A stretch of DNA of 64,000 nt from CBDFLD01 sp965249005 (GTDB lineage Bacteria > Acidobacteriota > UBA6911): the NCBI GenBank assembly GCA_965249005.1, contig CBDFLD010000021.1, positions 558,001-622,000 of the forward strand, written 5' to 3'. A program made the translations under genes and the position numbers. Shown piece after piece: positions 9,340-18,838 of this stretch. How positions within the stretch are numbered: the stretch's first letter is position 1; every line of letters begins with the position of its first letter. The notes below the pieces were generated by a model. The model had not been told where the DNA came from. It did no database searches and saw only the letters and a list, made by a program, of their open reading frames with translations.

Positions 9340-12300
9340 TTACGGGATTGCGCGGATACTGGCCAAAGGATTCAAAAAGCCGTCCTGTTTTCGTGCCGTT
9401 CGAATTTCTTCGTAGGGCCCGCAGACGGCTTGATAGTCACAGAACCGGCAGGCGTTTGCCCGGGGCGCCGCCGGAAGAAAACCAATTTCGATCGATCGGT
9501 CGATCGTTTCCAGAACCTCCTTGAGGTGGAACAGACTCTGATCGTTCATGTGAAAATGCAGCTGCTGATAATTTCCCCGCTGCGTGCAGTAGTAAAGGCG
9601 TCCGGAGCTGACCGGGCGTCGCAAAAGCGCTTCAGCCGCCAGACTGTAAAGCAGCGGCTGGAGGATTTCTCCCTTGCCCGTGATCTTGGGACGCGGCCAC
9701 GGCACCCTGCCGGTCTTGTGATCGGTGATTCGAAGCTCGCCCCTGGATTCACTCAGCTCGATGAGATCGATAATTCCACGTATCCGGAAGCGACCCATGA
9801 TAATAGCGACCTCTTCGGTGCTCTGGACGTCATGCCCTTCAGACAGCGGCAACCCGAAAGAGTATTCGAAATGGGCCGGGGTCCAATCCCCATCGCGCTG
9901 TGCCACGTCGCGAATCCAGGCCCGCAGATCAACGCGCAAGTCTTCTACTTCTCCCTGCCAGACACTGGGAATCGCGGGCGCCAGGGTTTCCCTGTAATCG
10001 GCCGCCACCTGGTCGAGGACACGATCGGCAACGGTCATGACGGCGTCGACCCGCTCGGGCAGCACGGGAAGGAGCTGCTCGCGTTGCAGTGTCTGCAGCA
10101 GCTCGAACTGCAGGGCGTGAAAGAGGCCGCCCCGGGTGAGCGGATCCATCTGTTCGATGGCTACCGACTCCTCCCGCGGTTGCAGCCGCTGGATCCCGCT
10201 CAGAAAGAAACGGTAGGGGCACGCCGAATAGTTCTGCAGCGCCGTGGGTGAGTAGCTCCGGTGGATTGGTCGCTGTTGATCCAGAATCTTCTTCACTTCC
10301 GGATCCTTCGGGATCACGAGACCGTCGTCGTAGGACCAGACATTTTGCCATCGCCGGTAACGGGCACGGAGTGAGGTCGCAAGAAACGGGTTGACGTCGA
10401 GCAGAAACCGTCCCTTTCCTGTTACGTCCGCCGGGTTCTGGGTCAGCAGCGGATCCAGGATCGAAAGATCGTATTCGGCGGCGTCAATGGCCTCGTCACT
10501 TGATTGAGGTGCCGGCCAGCCGAGATGAGTCGCCGATCCGGCGCTGGCTTTTTGTTCGAGCTTTTGAAGTGCCGGCAGACTTCCCTCGGAGGTTCGCAGC
10601 AGCTCCAGGGCGTACAGCGAGGGAACCCTTCCTCGCCCCTGGCTCACGTCGATGCGGGGATAGGAAACGATGAAACGCCGCCTGGCCGAAGCGGCAGCCA
10701 GATGGAGCAACTGCCGCTCTCGGTGGATGCGGTCCTCGCGCGTGCTCAAATGGGTCCTGGGGCGATCGAGTTGCCCGGAATCCGGTTCGGAGCGCGTGGA
10801 AAGGTTCCGGCGGTCTTGATCAAGCAGCAGCGGGTCTTCCTGGACTTTCTTGGGAAAGATCCCTTCGGCCAGGCCAGGCAGAAAGACGATTTCAAAGGAG
10901 CGGCCGGCCGCCTCCATCGTCGATCCCACGAAGACCCGCCCGTACGGGCGTTCAGGAGGGTCGCTTCGCAAAAACGATAGACGCTCGGTCAGTACCATCT
11001 GGATTTCCTGAAGAGAAACCGGCCCGACATTGGCCATGGGCTGAAGCTCCGCCAGCACCGCAAGGACCGACTCCGGTTTGGTCAGCGACATCGCGGCGAG
11101 ACGGCGTAGATGCTCCAGCCACTGTCCCCATTTCGCTTCCTTCGGGAGTTCGCCCAGGAACTCGATCACAGGAAGCGCAAAGTCTTCCAGGTTCTTCAGC
11201 TTGTCCAGCTCACCCAGAAACCGCTTCTTTCGATTCGGATCTTCGGATTCCTGGGCCTTGAGCTTCAGCTCCGCTTCGAGGCCGTGCAAGCGGCGGGCCC
11301 AGCGATCTCGCCCCCCGATCACGGCGGCATCGACAAGGAGTTTTTCCCAGTGCCGGGGTGTCCTGAGGGTCCCGGCCACCACTCGCGAGGTTTCGGTTTC
11401 CAGGCTTTCGGGTTCGGCTTCTTCTTCGGCCGGCGCCTCTCTCGAGAGAGCGGTCTTGAAGGTGAGCTGTAACTCGTCGGCCGGCTGGACCCACGAGATC
11501 TTTACCGTTGGGCGGCCCTTCTCATCGAGCGGAGGCACCTGTCCGAACGAGAGGTACTCGGCGAAGCGAGAAGCCGACAGCTGCTCCAGCGCACAGGAGA
11601 GCAAGGTCAAGTAAGCGCGTCCTGTTGGATCCGGCCGGACGGTGCCGCGGCTGAAGTAGGCTGCAATGGCTGTCCGGCGAAACGCCTCCTCGAGCTGCGG
11701 TTGATAAAGATCCGGGTTGCGCAGCAGCACGGCCATCTGATCAAAGGGAATTCCCGCTGTCGCGCATTGCAGGATTCGGCGCGCAATCTCGACACACTCC
11801 CGTCCTTCGCCCGGGGCGGAGAAAAACTCGAAACTGCTGTCGTTGTCATCCGGCTTTGGTGGGGGAGGCGGCGCAGATTCCAACCCTTTCCCGTTGCCGG
11901 AGGATTTGTTCTCTTCACGAAAAAGGGTGCGCTGGATGCGGCGAAGCGAGTCCATCTTGGAGGCGTGTGCCACGGGGGTGCCTTGCGTGTCGAGAAGTGC
12001 TTCGAAGATTTCGATCGCGTGGCTATCCTGCGTTTGCAGACTGGCCAGCACCCGAGGCGATCGATCCAGGATGGCCCGACAGAATTGCAGCTCCGCTCTG
12101 GAGCGGGGAATTACGTCGACCAGCAGCACCGGCAGGCCCAGCAGGCGGTTATTTTCAGCGGCAGTTCCGTTTTCCGGATTCCGTGTGATTGTCTCGGTGG
12201 CGAGTTGGTACAGCAAAGCCAGGTCCGACAGCGACTGTGAATCCATCTCCTGCTCGAACAACTCGACCAACTGCGCAAGATCCTGCCCCGCCAATCCTGA

Positions 12301-12735
12301 AGATGCGAGGCTTTCACGGTCGACTCGCTCGAGCCGAAGATCCACAAAAGTTCTGGCCAGCGCACGGGCAAAGCCGGGCATTTCTGCCACGGGCTTGAAG
12401 TAGGAAAGCTTCTTCCGACGCGTGGCATTCGCTCGGAACACACAGCGAGAGGCTATGGCTTCGGCCCCGAGCGCGCTCATCGGCAGCCGCTCACTCCGGG
12501 CCAGTTCCTCCGTCGCCAGGACGCCAGCCAGCTTGGCAAGCGAGAATCGATGGAGACCAAAGCTGCCAGACTGGATTGCGCAAAGCCGGAAGGCGATTTG
12601 ATCGGCCGCGTCCTTGGAGGGGGCCAGAATTACAGCCTCGGACATGTTGGTCTGAAGCGACCCGAGCCACTGCAGCAGCTCCGGTTCGATATCGTCAAAG
12701 GCCGTGTAGGTCAGAAGTGTTCGGTTTTCTGTCAT
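9340..12735 (-). CDS. addB: AddB-like nuclease subunit with [4Fe-4S] cysteines
   Basis: A 1131-residue partner of AddA. It has the inactivated helicase-like architecture (no clear Walker A; EFFSAPGEGRECVEIARRIL and VFVGSTMEAAGRSFEIVFLPGL are family landmarks) and a C-terminal RecB-type nuclease with ITDHKTGRVPWPRPKI and LQPLLYSLAAEALL. Four cysteines expected to hold the AddB iron-sulfur cluster are present: one in NYSACPYRFFLSGI and three in ANACRFCDYQAVCG, bracketing the nuclease domain as in characterised AddB. Start ATG at 12735 lies only 3 bp after the stop of the upstream lipoprotein gene, so the two are probably co-translated. With AddA it would process double-strand DNA ends for RecA. 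Confidence 0.88.
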   Translation of the reverse strand: MTENRTLLTYTAFDDIEPELLQWLGSLQTNMSEAVILAPSKDAADQIAFRLCAIQSGSFGLHRFSLAKLAGVLATEELARSERLPMSALGAEAIASRCVFRANATRRKKLSYFKPVAEMPGFARALARTFVDLRLERVDRESLASSGLAGQDLAQLVELFEQEMDSQSLSDLALLYQLATETITRNPENGTAAENNRLLGLPVLLVDVIPRSRAELQFCRAILDRSPRVLASLQTQDSHAIEIFEALLDTQGTPVAHASKMDSLRRIQRTLFREENKSSGNGKGLESAPPPPPKPDDNDSSFEFFSAPGEGRECVEIARRILQCATAGIPFDQMAVLLRNPDLYQPQLEEAFRRTAIAAYFSRGTVRPDPTGRAYLTLLSCALEQLSASRFAEYLSFGQVPPLDEKGRPTVKISWVQPADELQLTFKTALSREAPAEEEAEPESLETETSRVVAGTLRTPRHWEKLLVDAAVIGGRDRWARRLHGLEAELKLKAQESEDPNRKKRFLGELDKLKNLEDFALPVIEFLGELPKEAKWGQWLEHLRRLAAMSLTKPESVLAVLAELQPMANVGPVSLQEIQMVLTERLSFLRSDPPERPYGRVFVGSTMEAAGRSFEIVFLPGLAEGIFPKKVQEDPLLLDQDRRNLSTRSEPDSGQLDRPRTHLSTREDRIHRERQLLHLAAASARRRFIVSYPRIDVSQGRGRVPSLYALELLRTSEGSLPALQKLEQKASAGSATHLGWPAPQSSDEAIDAAEYDLSILDPLLTQNPADVTGKGRFLLDVNPFLATSLRARYRRWQNVWSYDDGLVIPKDPEVKKILDQQRPIHRSYSPTALQNYSACPYRFFLSGIQRLQPREESVAIEQMDPLTRGGLFHALQFELLQTLQREQLLPVLPERVDAVMTVADRVLDQVAADYRETLAPAIPSVWQGEVEDLRVDLRAWIRDVAQRDGDWTPAHFEYSFGLPLSEGHDVQSTEEVAIIMGRFRIRGIIDLIELSESRGELRITDHKTGRVPWPRPKITGKGEILQPLLYSLAAEALLRRPVSSGRLYYCTQRGNYQQLHFHMNDQSLFHLKEVLETIDRSIEIGFLPAAPRANACRFCDYQAVCGPYEEIRTARKQDGFLNPLASIRAIP

Positions 12736-12738
12736 GGG

Positions 12739-15636
12739 TTATCGAAGTTCGGAAACCTCGATTCGCATTCCATGGTCGGAAAGCGTACGGCCGGGGAAGG
12801 ATCCGACCGTTTGGCCGTTGATGACGACGTCGTATTGTTCCGCATCTGCGCCGGCAAAGCGGATGAGGAGTTTCTGGCCGGCATCCCAGGCCTCGGCCAA
12901 CTCGAGGGCAAAGGCGATTTGATCGTCGTCGGCTTTCAGATCCTGGATCGTACAGGCGTTGAAGCCGACCGCGTGGGCTCGTTCCAGGTCGATGTAGGCG
13001 TCGCCGAACTGCGCGGTCATCATTTCGACCGAAGCCATCGCACTTCCGGTTCCCCAATGGAATCCGGACATGCCACCCGGGCTGTCGGAATATCCGGTGT
13101 GTGCCCAGTTCTCCCAGGGCGCGACGGCGAATGTGGACCGGGCGGCGGCAATCGCCCGCTCGAGGTACTCGAGCCTTCCGTTCGTGTTGTAATAGTCCAG
13201 CAGTAGCGTGGCCCCGTAGCACTGGCGCGCGTCCGACCACTCGGCGTCGGTATTCTGGGTCGTGAAACCGCCGATCATCTTGGGACTGAACCGAGGATGG
13301 TTCCATACCTGTTGCGTGAGAAGGGCGTAGTCGAGCACCTGCTCTCCGAGGGCTAGATATCTGGCCTCTTGTGTGATCTGGTAGAGGCGGAGATAGGCCT
13401 TGGCCGCCTGGAAGGTCGACATGTTGTTCTGGGGGAACTGTGCCGTGTAGGGGTCGTAGAAATCAAAGGGCTTCCGCGCGCATGATTTGAAAGTCTCGTA
13501 GTCGAACCACCGGTGACGCGGCAGCACTTCGCGCTCCACGAAGTCCATGGCCTGCCCGGCTGCAGCCAGATAGGGCTCATGATCGGTTGCGGTGTACAGC
13601 TCGGCCAAAAAGAGCGCCGACCCCGCAGTCTCCGCGTTGAAATCACGGTACTCCGAACGTGGCCTCAAGTCGTCACCGTACCAGGAAGGAATGCAGCCGC
13701 CGTCGCGCTGTTGAGAGAGCAAAAAATCTGCATAGGGTCTGAAGAACTGGAGCACTTCCTTTCGTTTGTCAGGCAGGAGCTCCATCCAGCGGAGCATCCA
13801 GTAGGCCGTCCAGGAGGAGTCGAACACATGGTAATCGTCTTTGAAGCCGGCCCAGGCGTTGTCGCGAACCCAGGTAGCTTTACTTGCCTCGAAGGTCGCG
13901 ATGGAAGGGAACAGTCCTTCTTGTCTCGGTGCCAGCAGCGCCAAATCGAGGATCTGCTCCGCCCGGCGGGTAGCCTTGGAGTCCTTCTCCCTCGTTCCGT
14001 AAATGTGCATCCCGTAGGCGGTACGCAACGTCTGAAACCAGGAGTTGAACCAGGCGTCGTCCTGTGGTTCGCTGTCGAGGCGGCGCCGGGACACCAAGGT
14101 CCCGACCTTCTTTCCCCCCAGGTTGTAGTCGCGCCAGATTTCGTCCGCGTAGCGTCCCCACGCATCGCCTCGCCACTGGTCGAAAAGCCACAGGTCTTGC
14201 CGCCTGACGTTGCGTTGCAGATCGAGTGTTTCGAGGAAAGCCTCGTGCCCGAACCAATTCCAGAGAGCGGCGACGACCCGACGATACCCGAGGCGCGCTG
14301 GCTGTGCGGAGGCGACGATACGGTATGAGAATTCGATCGGTGATCCAACCGAGACCGCAATTGGTTCGGCGTGGCGCACGCTATAGCTGTGCCCGGTCGG
14401 CCTGCTGGCGGCAACGCCGTAGGAAAGCCAGGGTCGGTCCTCTTCCGTCACATTCAAATCCAGCGCCAGGGGGTATTTCTTGAGGCGATCCCAGTCGAGA
14501 CGATCCACCTGCGGGACCAGCGCCGCCAACACAGCCCCCTGCTGGAACATGACCACAGGAGACTTCCAGGCCCAGTCGGCGTTGATGAAATCCTGCCTCT
14601 CTTTGATGAGAGGACTCCAGACGAAGTCCAGAGGACCTTCCTTCGGACCACCCCGACCGTCGGTGCCGCGCCGAGAGGGAGCAAAGGACAGGCGGTCCTC
14701 GAGGGCAGCCAGGTACAGATCCTGAGACGGTTCGAAAACGACCCGGACGGCAATTACGTCGGTTTCTTCCGTAGTGCGGAATTCACGCACGATCTGACCC
14801 AGGGGGCTGGCCGCCGTGATCCGGATTGCCGTTTTCCCGTCGGCGTCCTCGAACGTGGTCAGGTTCTGGATAGTGACGGCGACGGGCTCCCGGGGAATCG
14901 GCATTTCCTTGGGGTCACGGTCGGTCAAAACCACTTCGTCCAGCGAAATGTGATCCCAGTAGGCGCTGCCCAGGTCCTCGACCCGGAGCATCAGCGTCTT
15001 GCCTTGATGTGCGGAAAGATCCAGCGAGAGTGTGGCGAAGGTATAGGCGCCGGCGATCCAGTATCCGCCTGCGGGAGTCTCATCCCCGGAAAGGGATCCG
15101 ATTTCTTTGCCTTCTTTCGATAAGACCACGACACGGCAGCGGTGGCGTTCGCCACCCCCGGCCACGCGCAGCGCGAGGTAACGCCGAGTTGCTTCGAAGG
15201 GGACCGACTCCAGAATCCCGGTGCCGTCGTGATACCAGCCATCCGGTCGCAGGTGAGTGTCGATCACGCCGCGTCCACGCTGGCCATGACGCAGCGGCTT
15301 CGAGCGGATCATCGGTCCGGCGAGTTTTCCCGATATGAGTTTCCAGTTGCCGGCCTCGGGATCGTCCATATCAAAGACCGTGATGTCGGGGCGGTCTGCC
15401 GACACCGTGGGCTCGGCGAGTAGTCTTATGGGGAACCCCTCGGTACGCAGTGCAGGAACCCAGTCGTTTCCCTGGCGGATCGAGAGCGTTTCGCGCCAGG
15501 CGTATTCATCCTCTTGATCAATGGTCAGACGAAGCGTCTCTGTCTCAATGGAGGATGTTCCCGAGGACGTAGCACAGCTGGCCAGCGCGACGACAGCGGA
15601 AATAAACAGCAAAGCGGGAACAATCATACGCAACAT
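12739..15636 (-). CDS. Large lipoprotein with a six-hairpin glycosidase-like C-terminal half
   Basis: A 965-residue protein with a lipoprotein leader (MLRMIVPALLFISAVVALAS then Cys). The middle region is beta-rich, with a jelly-roll-like stretch around GYWIAGAYTFATLSLDLSAH and HISLDEVVLTD. The second half (about 520-900) is alpha-helical with repeated hairpin patterns such as FDSSWTAYWMLRWMELLPD, FNAETAGSALFLAELYTAT, NMSTFQAAKAYLRLYQIT and ARQCYGATLLLDYYN, which resemble alpha/alpha-toroid glycosidases or polysaccharide lyases. I do not recognise the exact family. It ends 3 bp before addB, an odd partnership: a surface glycan enzyme leading a DNA-repair operon. Confidence 0.7.
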   Translation of the reverse strand: MLRMIVPALLFISAVVALASCATSSGTSSIETETLRLTIDQEDEYAWRETLSIRQGNDWVPALRTEGFPIRLLAEPTVSADRPDITVFDMDDPEAGNWKLISGKLAGPMIRSKPLRHGQRGRGVIDTHLRPDGWYHDGTGILESVPFEATRRYLALRVAGGGERHRCRVVVLSKEGKEIGSLSGDETPAGGYWIAGAYTFATLSLDLSAHQGKTLMLRVEDLGSAYWDHISLDEVVLTDRDPKEMPIPREPVAVTIQNLTTFEDADGKTAIRITAASPLGQIVREFRTTEETDVIAVRVVFEPSQDLYLAALEDRLSFAPSRRGTDGRGGPKEGPLDFVWSPLIKERQDFINADWAWKSPVVMFQQGAVLAALVPQVDRLDWDRLKKYPLALDLNVTEEDRPWLSYGVAASRPTGHSYSVRHAEPIAVSVGSPIEFSYRIVASAQPARLGYRRVVAALWNWFGHEAFLETLDLQRNVRRQDLWLFDQWRGDAWGRYADEIWRDYNLGGKKVGTLVSRRRLDSEPQDDAWFNSWFQTLRTAYGMHIYGTREKDSKATRRAEQILDLALLAPRQEGLFPSIATFEASKATWVRDNAWAGFKDDYHVFDSSWTAYWMLRWMELLPDKRKEVLQFFRPYADFLLSQQRDGGCIPSWYGDDLRPRSEYRDFNAETAGSALFLAELYTATDHEPYLAAAGQAMDFVEREVLPRHRWFDYETFKSCARKPFDFYDPYTAQFPQNNMSTFQAAKAYLRLYQITQEARYLALGEQVLDYALLTQQVWNHPRFSPKMIGGFTTQNTDAEWSDARQCYGATLLLDYYNTNGRLEYLERAIAAARSTFAVAPWENWAHTGYSDSPGGMSGFHWGTGSAMASVEMMTAQFGDAYIDLERAHAVGFNACTIQDLKADDDQIAFALELAEAWDAGQKLLIRFAGADAEQYDVVINGQTVGSFPGRTLSDHGMRIEVSELR

Positions 15637-15752
15637 AATGTAATTGTGGTCCGACCCCTATTTTTTCTTTTTCGTGATTCCGACGAACAACAGGCCGAAT
15701 CCCCACATCTGCACCAGATTGTTCCTAGCTGTTTGCGATTCAAATGCTTCAT
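15624..15752 (-). CDS. Possible 42-residue small protein with an ideal ribosome-binding site
   Basis: ATG at 15752 has GGAGG nine bases upstream (15762-15766). It reads a basic, cysteine-rich 42-residue peptide (MKHLNRKQLGTIWCRCGDSA...) whose end overlaps the start of the 965-residue lipoprotein gene. If the frame shifts after about residue 12, the downstream frame gives QMWGFGLLFVGITKKKK and a stop: one hydrophobic segment followed by lysines, a membrane-anchor pattern. That makes a frameshifted small membrane protein an alternative. No homologue recognised. Confidence 0.3.
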   Translation of the reverse strand: MKHLNRKQLGTIWCRCGDSACCSSESRKRKNRGRTTITLCCV

Positions 15753-15913
15753 GATTGTCTTCCTCCTTCGTTCGTTCCCTGCTGGCGCCCGTCGCGGTGG
15801 ATCGGAAGGCAAGAAAAGCCCCCAAACCCCCAAAATATTGACCTGCGTTGCAATTGGCGTAGTTTGGTATCACTAATCCCAACAGCCATGGACCATTTGG
15901 ATCAGAGGGGAGT

Positions 15914-16324
15914 GTGGGTCCGATCTATGATAGCCGAGTCGTTGGATATGCTTATGGTAGCTTGGAACCAGCATTGTCTCAACAAAAAGGGCTCCACAAA
16001 ATGAACCACGGTCGCTGGTCAGATTTGCGAAAGGGTGAAGCCAATGTTAGCCAGCAAGTCTCTGCCGCGAAAAAGCCGATTACCATCAAGTTGACAGGGC
16101 CCGCCAGACCCAACGCGAGGAAGTACATATTCGACTGGATCGATGCAATACGAAAGGACGGGCCCGAACCGCACATCTCGGGATCGTTGGTACTGCTCGA
16201 CACGCAAGGCAAGGAGAGCGACCGAACCAATTTCTACGATGTCGCTCGGTCGAGGTACCAATTCCCGCGCTTCAACATCGACGTGCTCACCATGGCGAGT
16301 TCGAAGTCTGAGAAGGCCAAGTGA
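15914..16324 (+). CDS. Small hypothetical protein, faint phage tail-tube-like pattern
   Basis: Up to 136 residues; a start at ATG 16002 (MNHGRW) would give 107. The core KPITIKLTGPARPNARKYIF, then DWIDAIRKDG, then SGSLVLLDTQGKESDRTNFYDV loosely resembles the V-x-L-L-D-x-x-G-x-E-x-x-R-x-N-F pattern of gp19-type tail-tube proteins. The usual C-terminal strand set is missing and no other tail or contractile-injection genes are nearby, so the likeness may be fortuitous. The gene stands alone between the lipoprotein gene (divergent) and the SGNH gene. Confidence 0.45.
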   Translation: MGPIYDSRVVGYAYGSLEPALSQQKGLHKMNHGRWSDLRKGEANVSQQVSAAKKPITIKLTGPARPNARKYIFDWIDAIRKDGPEPHISGSLVLLDTQGKESDRTNFYDVARSRYQFPRFNIDVLTMASSKSEKAK

Positions 16325-16369
16325 TACGTCGTTCACTTTGACAACGCCGGCGGGGCGGTCAGTTGGTCC

Positions 16370-16399
16370 TTGACGGTTTTTCTCACCTCACGGTATAGT
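16370..16399 (+). promoter_or_regulatory. Sigma-70-like promoter for the SGNH gene
   Basis: TTGACG at 16370-16375 and TATAGT at 16394-16399 are separated by 18 bp. They lie ~50 bp upstream of the GTG at 16448, which is preceded by GGAG. Both boxes differ from consensus at one position. Confidence 0.5.
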
Positions 16400-16447
16400 C
16401 CGCTTCGAAGCCAAAACCTGTCAAATCCACTCGGAGCAAATAATCCC

Positions 16448-17721
16448 GTGACTGTTATCAAGCGCGGACTTCTGGCATGGGGCGGCGCCCTCCTGCTTCA
16501 GATGAGCCTGGTGAGCGCCCAGGAATCCAGCACCGTCCCATTCCAGCAATACCTGCGGGAAAGCGCGGTTTCCAGAAATGTCCTGGACACCTTTGCCGAC
16601 CCGAAGCAGCTTTCCTGGGCCCAGTTCGACCCGGAAGTTGGCTATATCCTCGGCAATTACCTTCCCGTAGATGGGATCGACGGCAGTTCCACGATCTCCA
16701 CGGTCCAGCCGGACGGGGCCCGAACACCGCATCATTATGTGGGCAGAAAGGGGAGGATCAATACCTACGGCAATAGCTTCACCCAGCGTCATCAGGTGAA
16801 CGATGGAGAAACCTGGCAAGAGTACCTGGCGGCTCATCTGGGTGAACCGATCCGAAACTTCGGAATGGGCGGCTTCGGGGTATATCAGGCCTACCGGCGG
16901 ATGCTGCGGGAAGAAAGGACCGACCGCGGAGCGGAATACGTCATTCTTTACATCTGGGGGGGGACCACATTCGCAGTCTGCTTCGCTGCCGTCATGCCGC
17001 CATCTTCAAATGGTGGGATCATGCGGGTGGGACCCTGTTCCACAACAACTTCTGGGCCAACCTGGAAATGGATTTCAATAGCGGGCAGATCGTAGAGAAG
17101 CCCAATCGTCTGGCTGATCGGGAGTCCCTCTACCGGATGACGGACCCCGACTGGATGTACGAGAACCTGAAAGACGATCTGGCCTTGCAGATGCTTCTGT
17201 TTGGCAGCGGGCTGGTCAGTAATGTGGACTGGCCGGGGGTCGAGCGCCTGGCTAAACTGCTGCACCTTCCTTCCGTGGATCGCGAAAACGAGAAAGAAAG
17301 CGTCAACGGCGTACTGGACAGCTACAGCTTTACAGCGACAAAGTACATTTTGAGCAAGGCTCGAGAATTCACGGAGCGGGAGGATAAGAAACTGCTAGTG
17401 GTTCTCTTCGATCCCGGTCGCGTGATGCCGGCCTTGATCGAATCAAAAACCCGTTATGACCAGGAAATCGTGGACTTCCTGGAGGAAAACAATTTCAAGT
17501 ACTTCGACATGAATGTCGTGCATGCCAGAGACTTCAAGAGCTTCAACCTTTCCTTCCCCGAATATCGGAAACGTTATTTTAACGGTCACTACAGCCCTGC
17601 GGGAAACCACTTCTTTGCCTTTTCGATCAAGGACACCATCGTCCAGTGGCTGGACCCGAAACCGATCACCTACCAGGATCGAGCCAAAGCCTTGCGGAAC
17701 TTTACACGCTACGTACCGTGA
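16448..17721 (+). pseudogene. Secreted SGNH-hydrolase-like protein, frameshifted in a G8 run
   Basis: GTG 16448 opens a signal peptide (VIKRGLLAWGGALLLQMSLVSA) and an SGNH fold. The block I nucleophile motif appears as INTYGNSFTQ, followed by NFGMGGFGVYQAYRRM; the closing block is YFNGHYSPAGNHFF. Within TACATCTGG plus a run of G (eight in total, ending 16964) the frame is lost. The first frame goes on to a spurious stop at 17095; the correct continuation W-G-x-D-H-I-R...HAAIFKWWDHAGG is in another frame and runs to 17721. Nine or six Gs would restore it. The run could be a sequencing error, a true mutation, or a phase-variable tract. Family members act as esterases or acetylhydrolases. Confidence 0.72.
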
Positions 17722-18127
17722 GTATTCCCTCCGCCGTGGACGGAAGGCACCGCTGCGACGGCGACAATCATAAGACCCTGAAATAGCAGAGTAGATTGTA
17801 TCGTTGGCCGAGCGATGCCGGGTTGGGCAGATCGCGCGGAAAAGCGGGTGATATGACGGACAACGTGCATGTACCTCGGCCTTCCGGAACGCAAATAAAA
17901 TGGAATGAAGAATTTAAGGTGCTAAAGGTTCACTGGCCCCAAAGTTGCAGCCCATTCTGTGGTTTTGTGTATTCAGGGACGTCACTTTCTTTCTCGTTTG
18001 AGATGTACACGAGGGGATTTCCCCATCAGGCGGGGAGCCAGAGCTCGGGGACTTTACAGCGGGAGGGATCATGCCTTCTTCAGTACTGGTAGCACCGGCC
18101 GAGCATCAGCCTCCGCATTTCGCTTTG
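17722..18127. other. Non-coding stretch upstream of an FG-GAP relic
   Basis: No protein, RNA gene or strong repeat was recognised here. It follows the SGNH gene and leads into the truncated FG-GAP remnant. It may represent eroded sequence of the missing N-terminal part of that gene, but no family residues can be read in any frame. Confidence 0.4.
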
Positions 18128-18651
18128 GTAGAGCCGCCCCGGGTTTTGGTTTCCCCGTGCACTCGCTGAAACCATTCTCCGCCGACTTGCACTATCGCGG
18201 TTTTTCGGTCCCGTTTCGCGAAGGTGGAGAGATGGCGCCGGAGCTGTTCGACTATTCGCAATTGCTCTCCAGTCCACCCTGGAACGCACCTTCGGGAAGC
18301 TACACTCGCTATGGATCGGTGGAGGAGTTATTGCAGCGCGCCGACAATCGCCTTGTTGTCATGGCCCCCGGGGATGAGATGACGGTCTCGTTTGACGCCG
18401 GCGAGTTGCCGCCGCTTCCTCGGGGCTGGAGGCGAGATTTCGTTCTACACTTTACCGGCTGGGCCAAGGACATGGATCCCAACACCCTCTTTTCCGGCAC
18501 GGTTGCCCCTTTGCCGGCGCTGGACATGAAGGAGTACTCGTTCATGTCGCGAATCGAGCACGAGACGCGCTCGTTTGATTCCTTGAATTACCAGACTCGA
18601 TCGGTTCCGCTCCTTGTTGCCCCGCTTGCCCCACTAGATGCGGACCCGTAG
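18128..18651 (+). pseudogene. C-terminal remnant of an FG-GAP/VCBS (ASPIC/UnbV-type) protein
   Basis: About 170 residues with a clear family tail: LKPFSADLHYRGFSVPFR, LFDYSQLLSSPPWNAPSGSYTRYG, ELLQRADNRLVVMAPGDEMTVSFDA, LPPLPRGWRRDF, and GWAKDMDPNTLFSGTVAPLP. These are the closing segments of large secreted FG-GAP repeat proteins (usually over 1000 residues). None of the propeller repeats are present upstream, and the open frame runs back to 17959 through low-complexity arginine-rich sequence with no family likeness. I read it as a 5'-deleted gene. Confidence 0.65.
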
Positions 18652-18838
18652 CAGCGGGAGGATATATTTTGCAGCGGGATTTGTGGCATCATCTCGAGTG
18701 TTTGTAATCGTTGCCGTCTCGGCTCCGAAGAGCTCACCCATACTCAGTTGTGATGCGCGGCGCCAAGGACCGGACTCTGCAACGACGCCCCGGGAACGAA
18801 GTATTGCAGTTGTTAATCCGAAAGGTTGAGGTGCTTCA

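Noticed and set aside
8596..10251. 551-codon plus-strand frame opposite addA/addB
   Set aside because: It crosses the junction of two well-supported minus-strand genes and lacks any recognisable motif.
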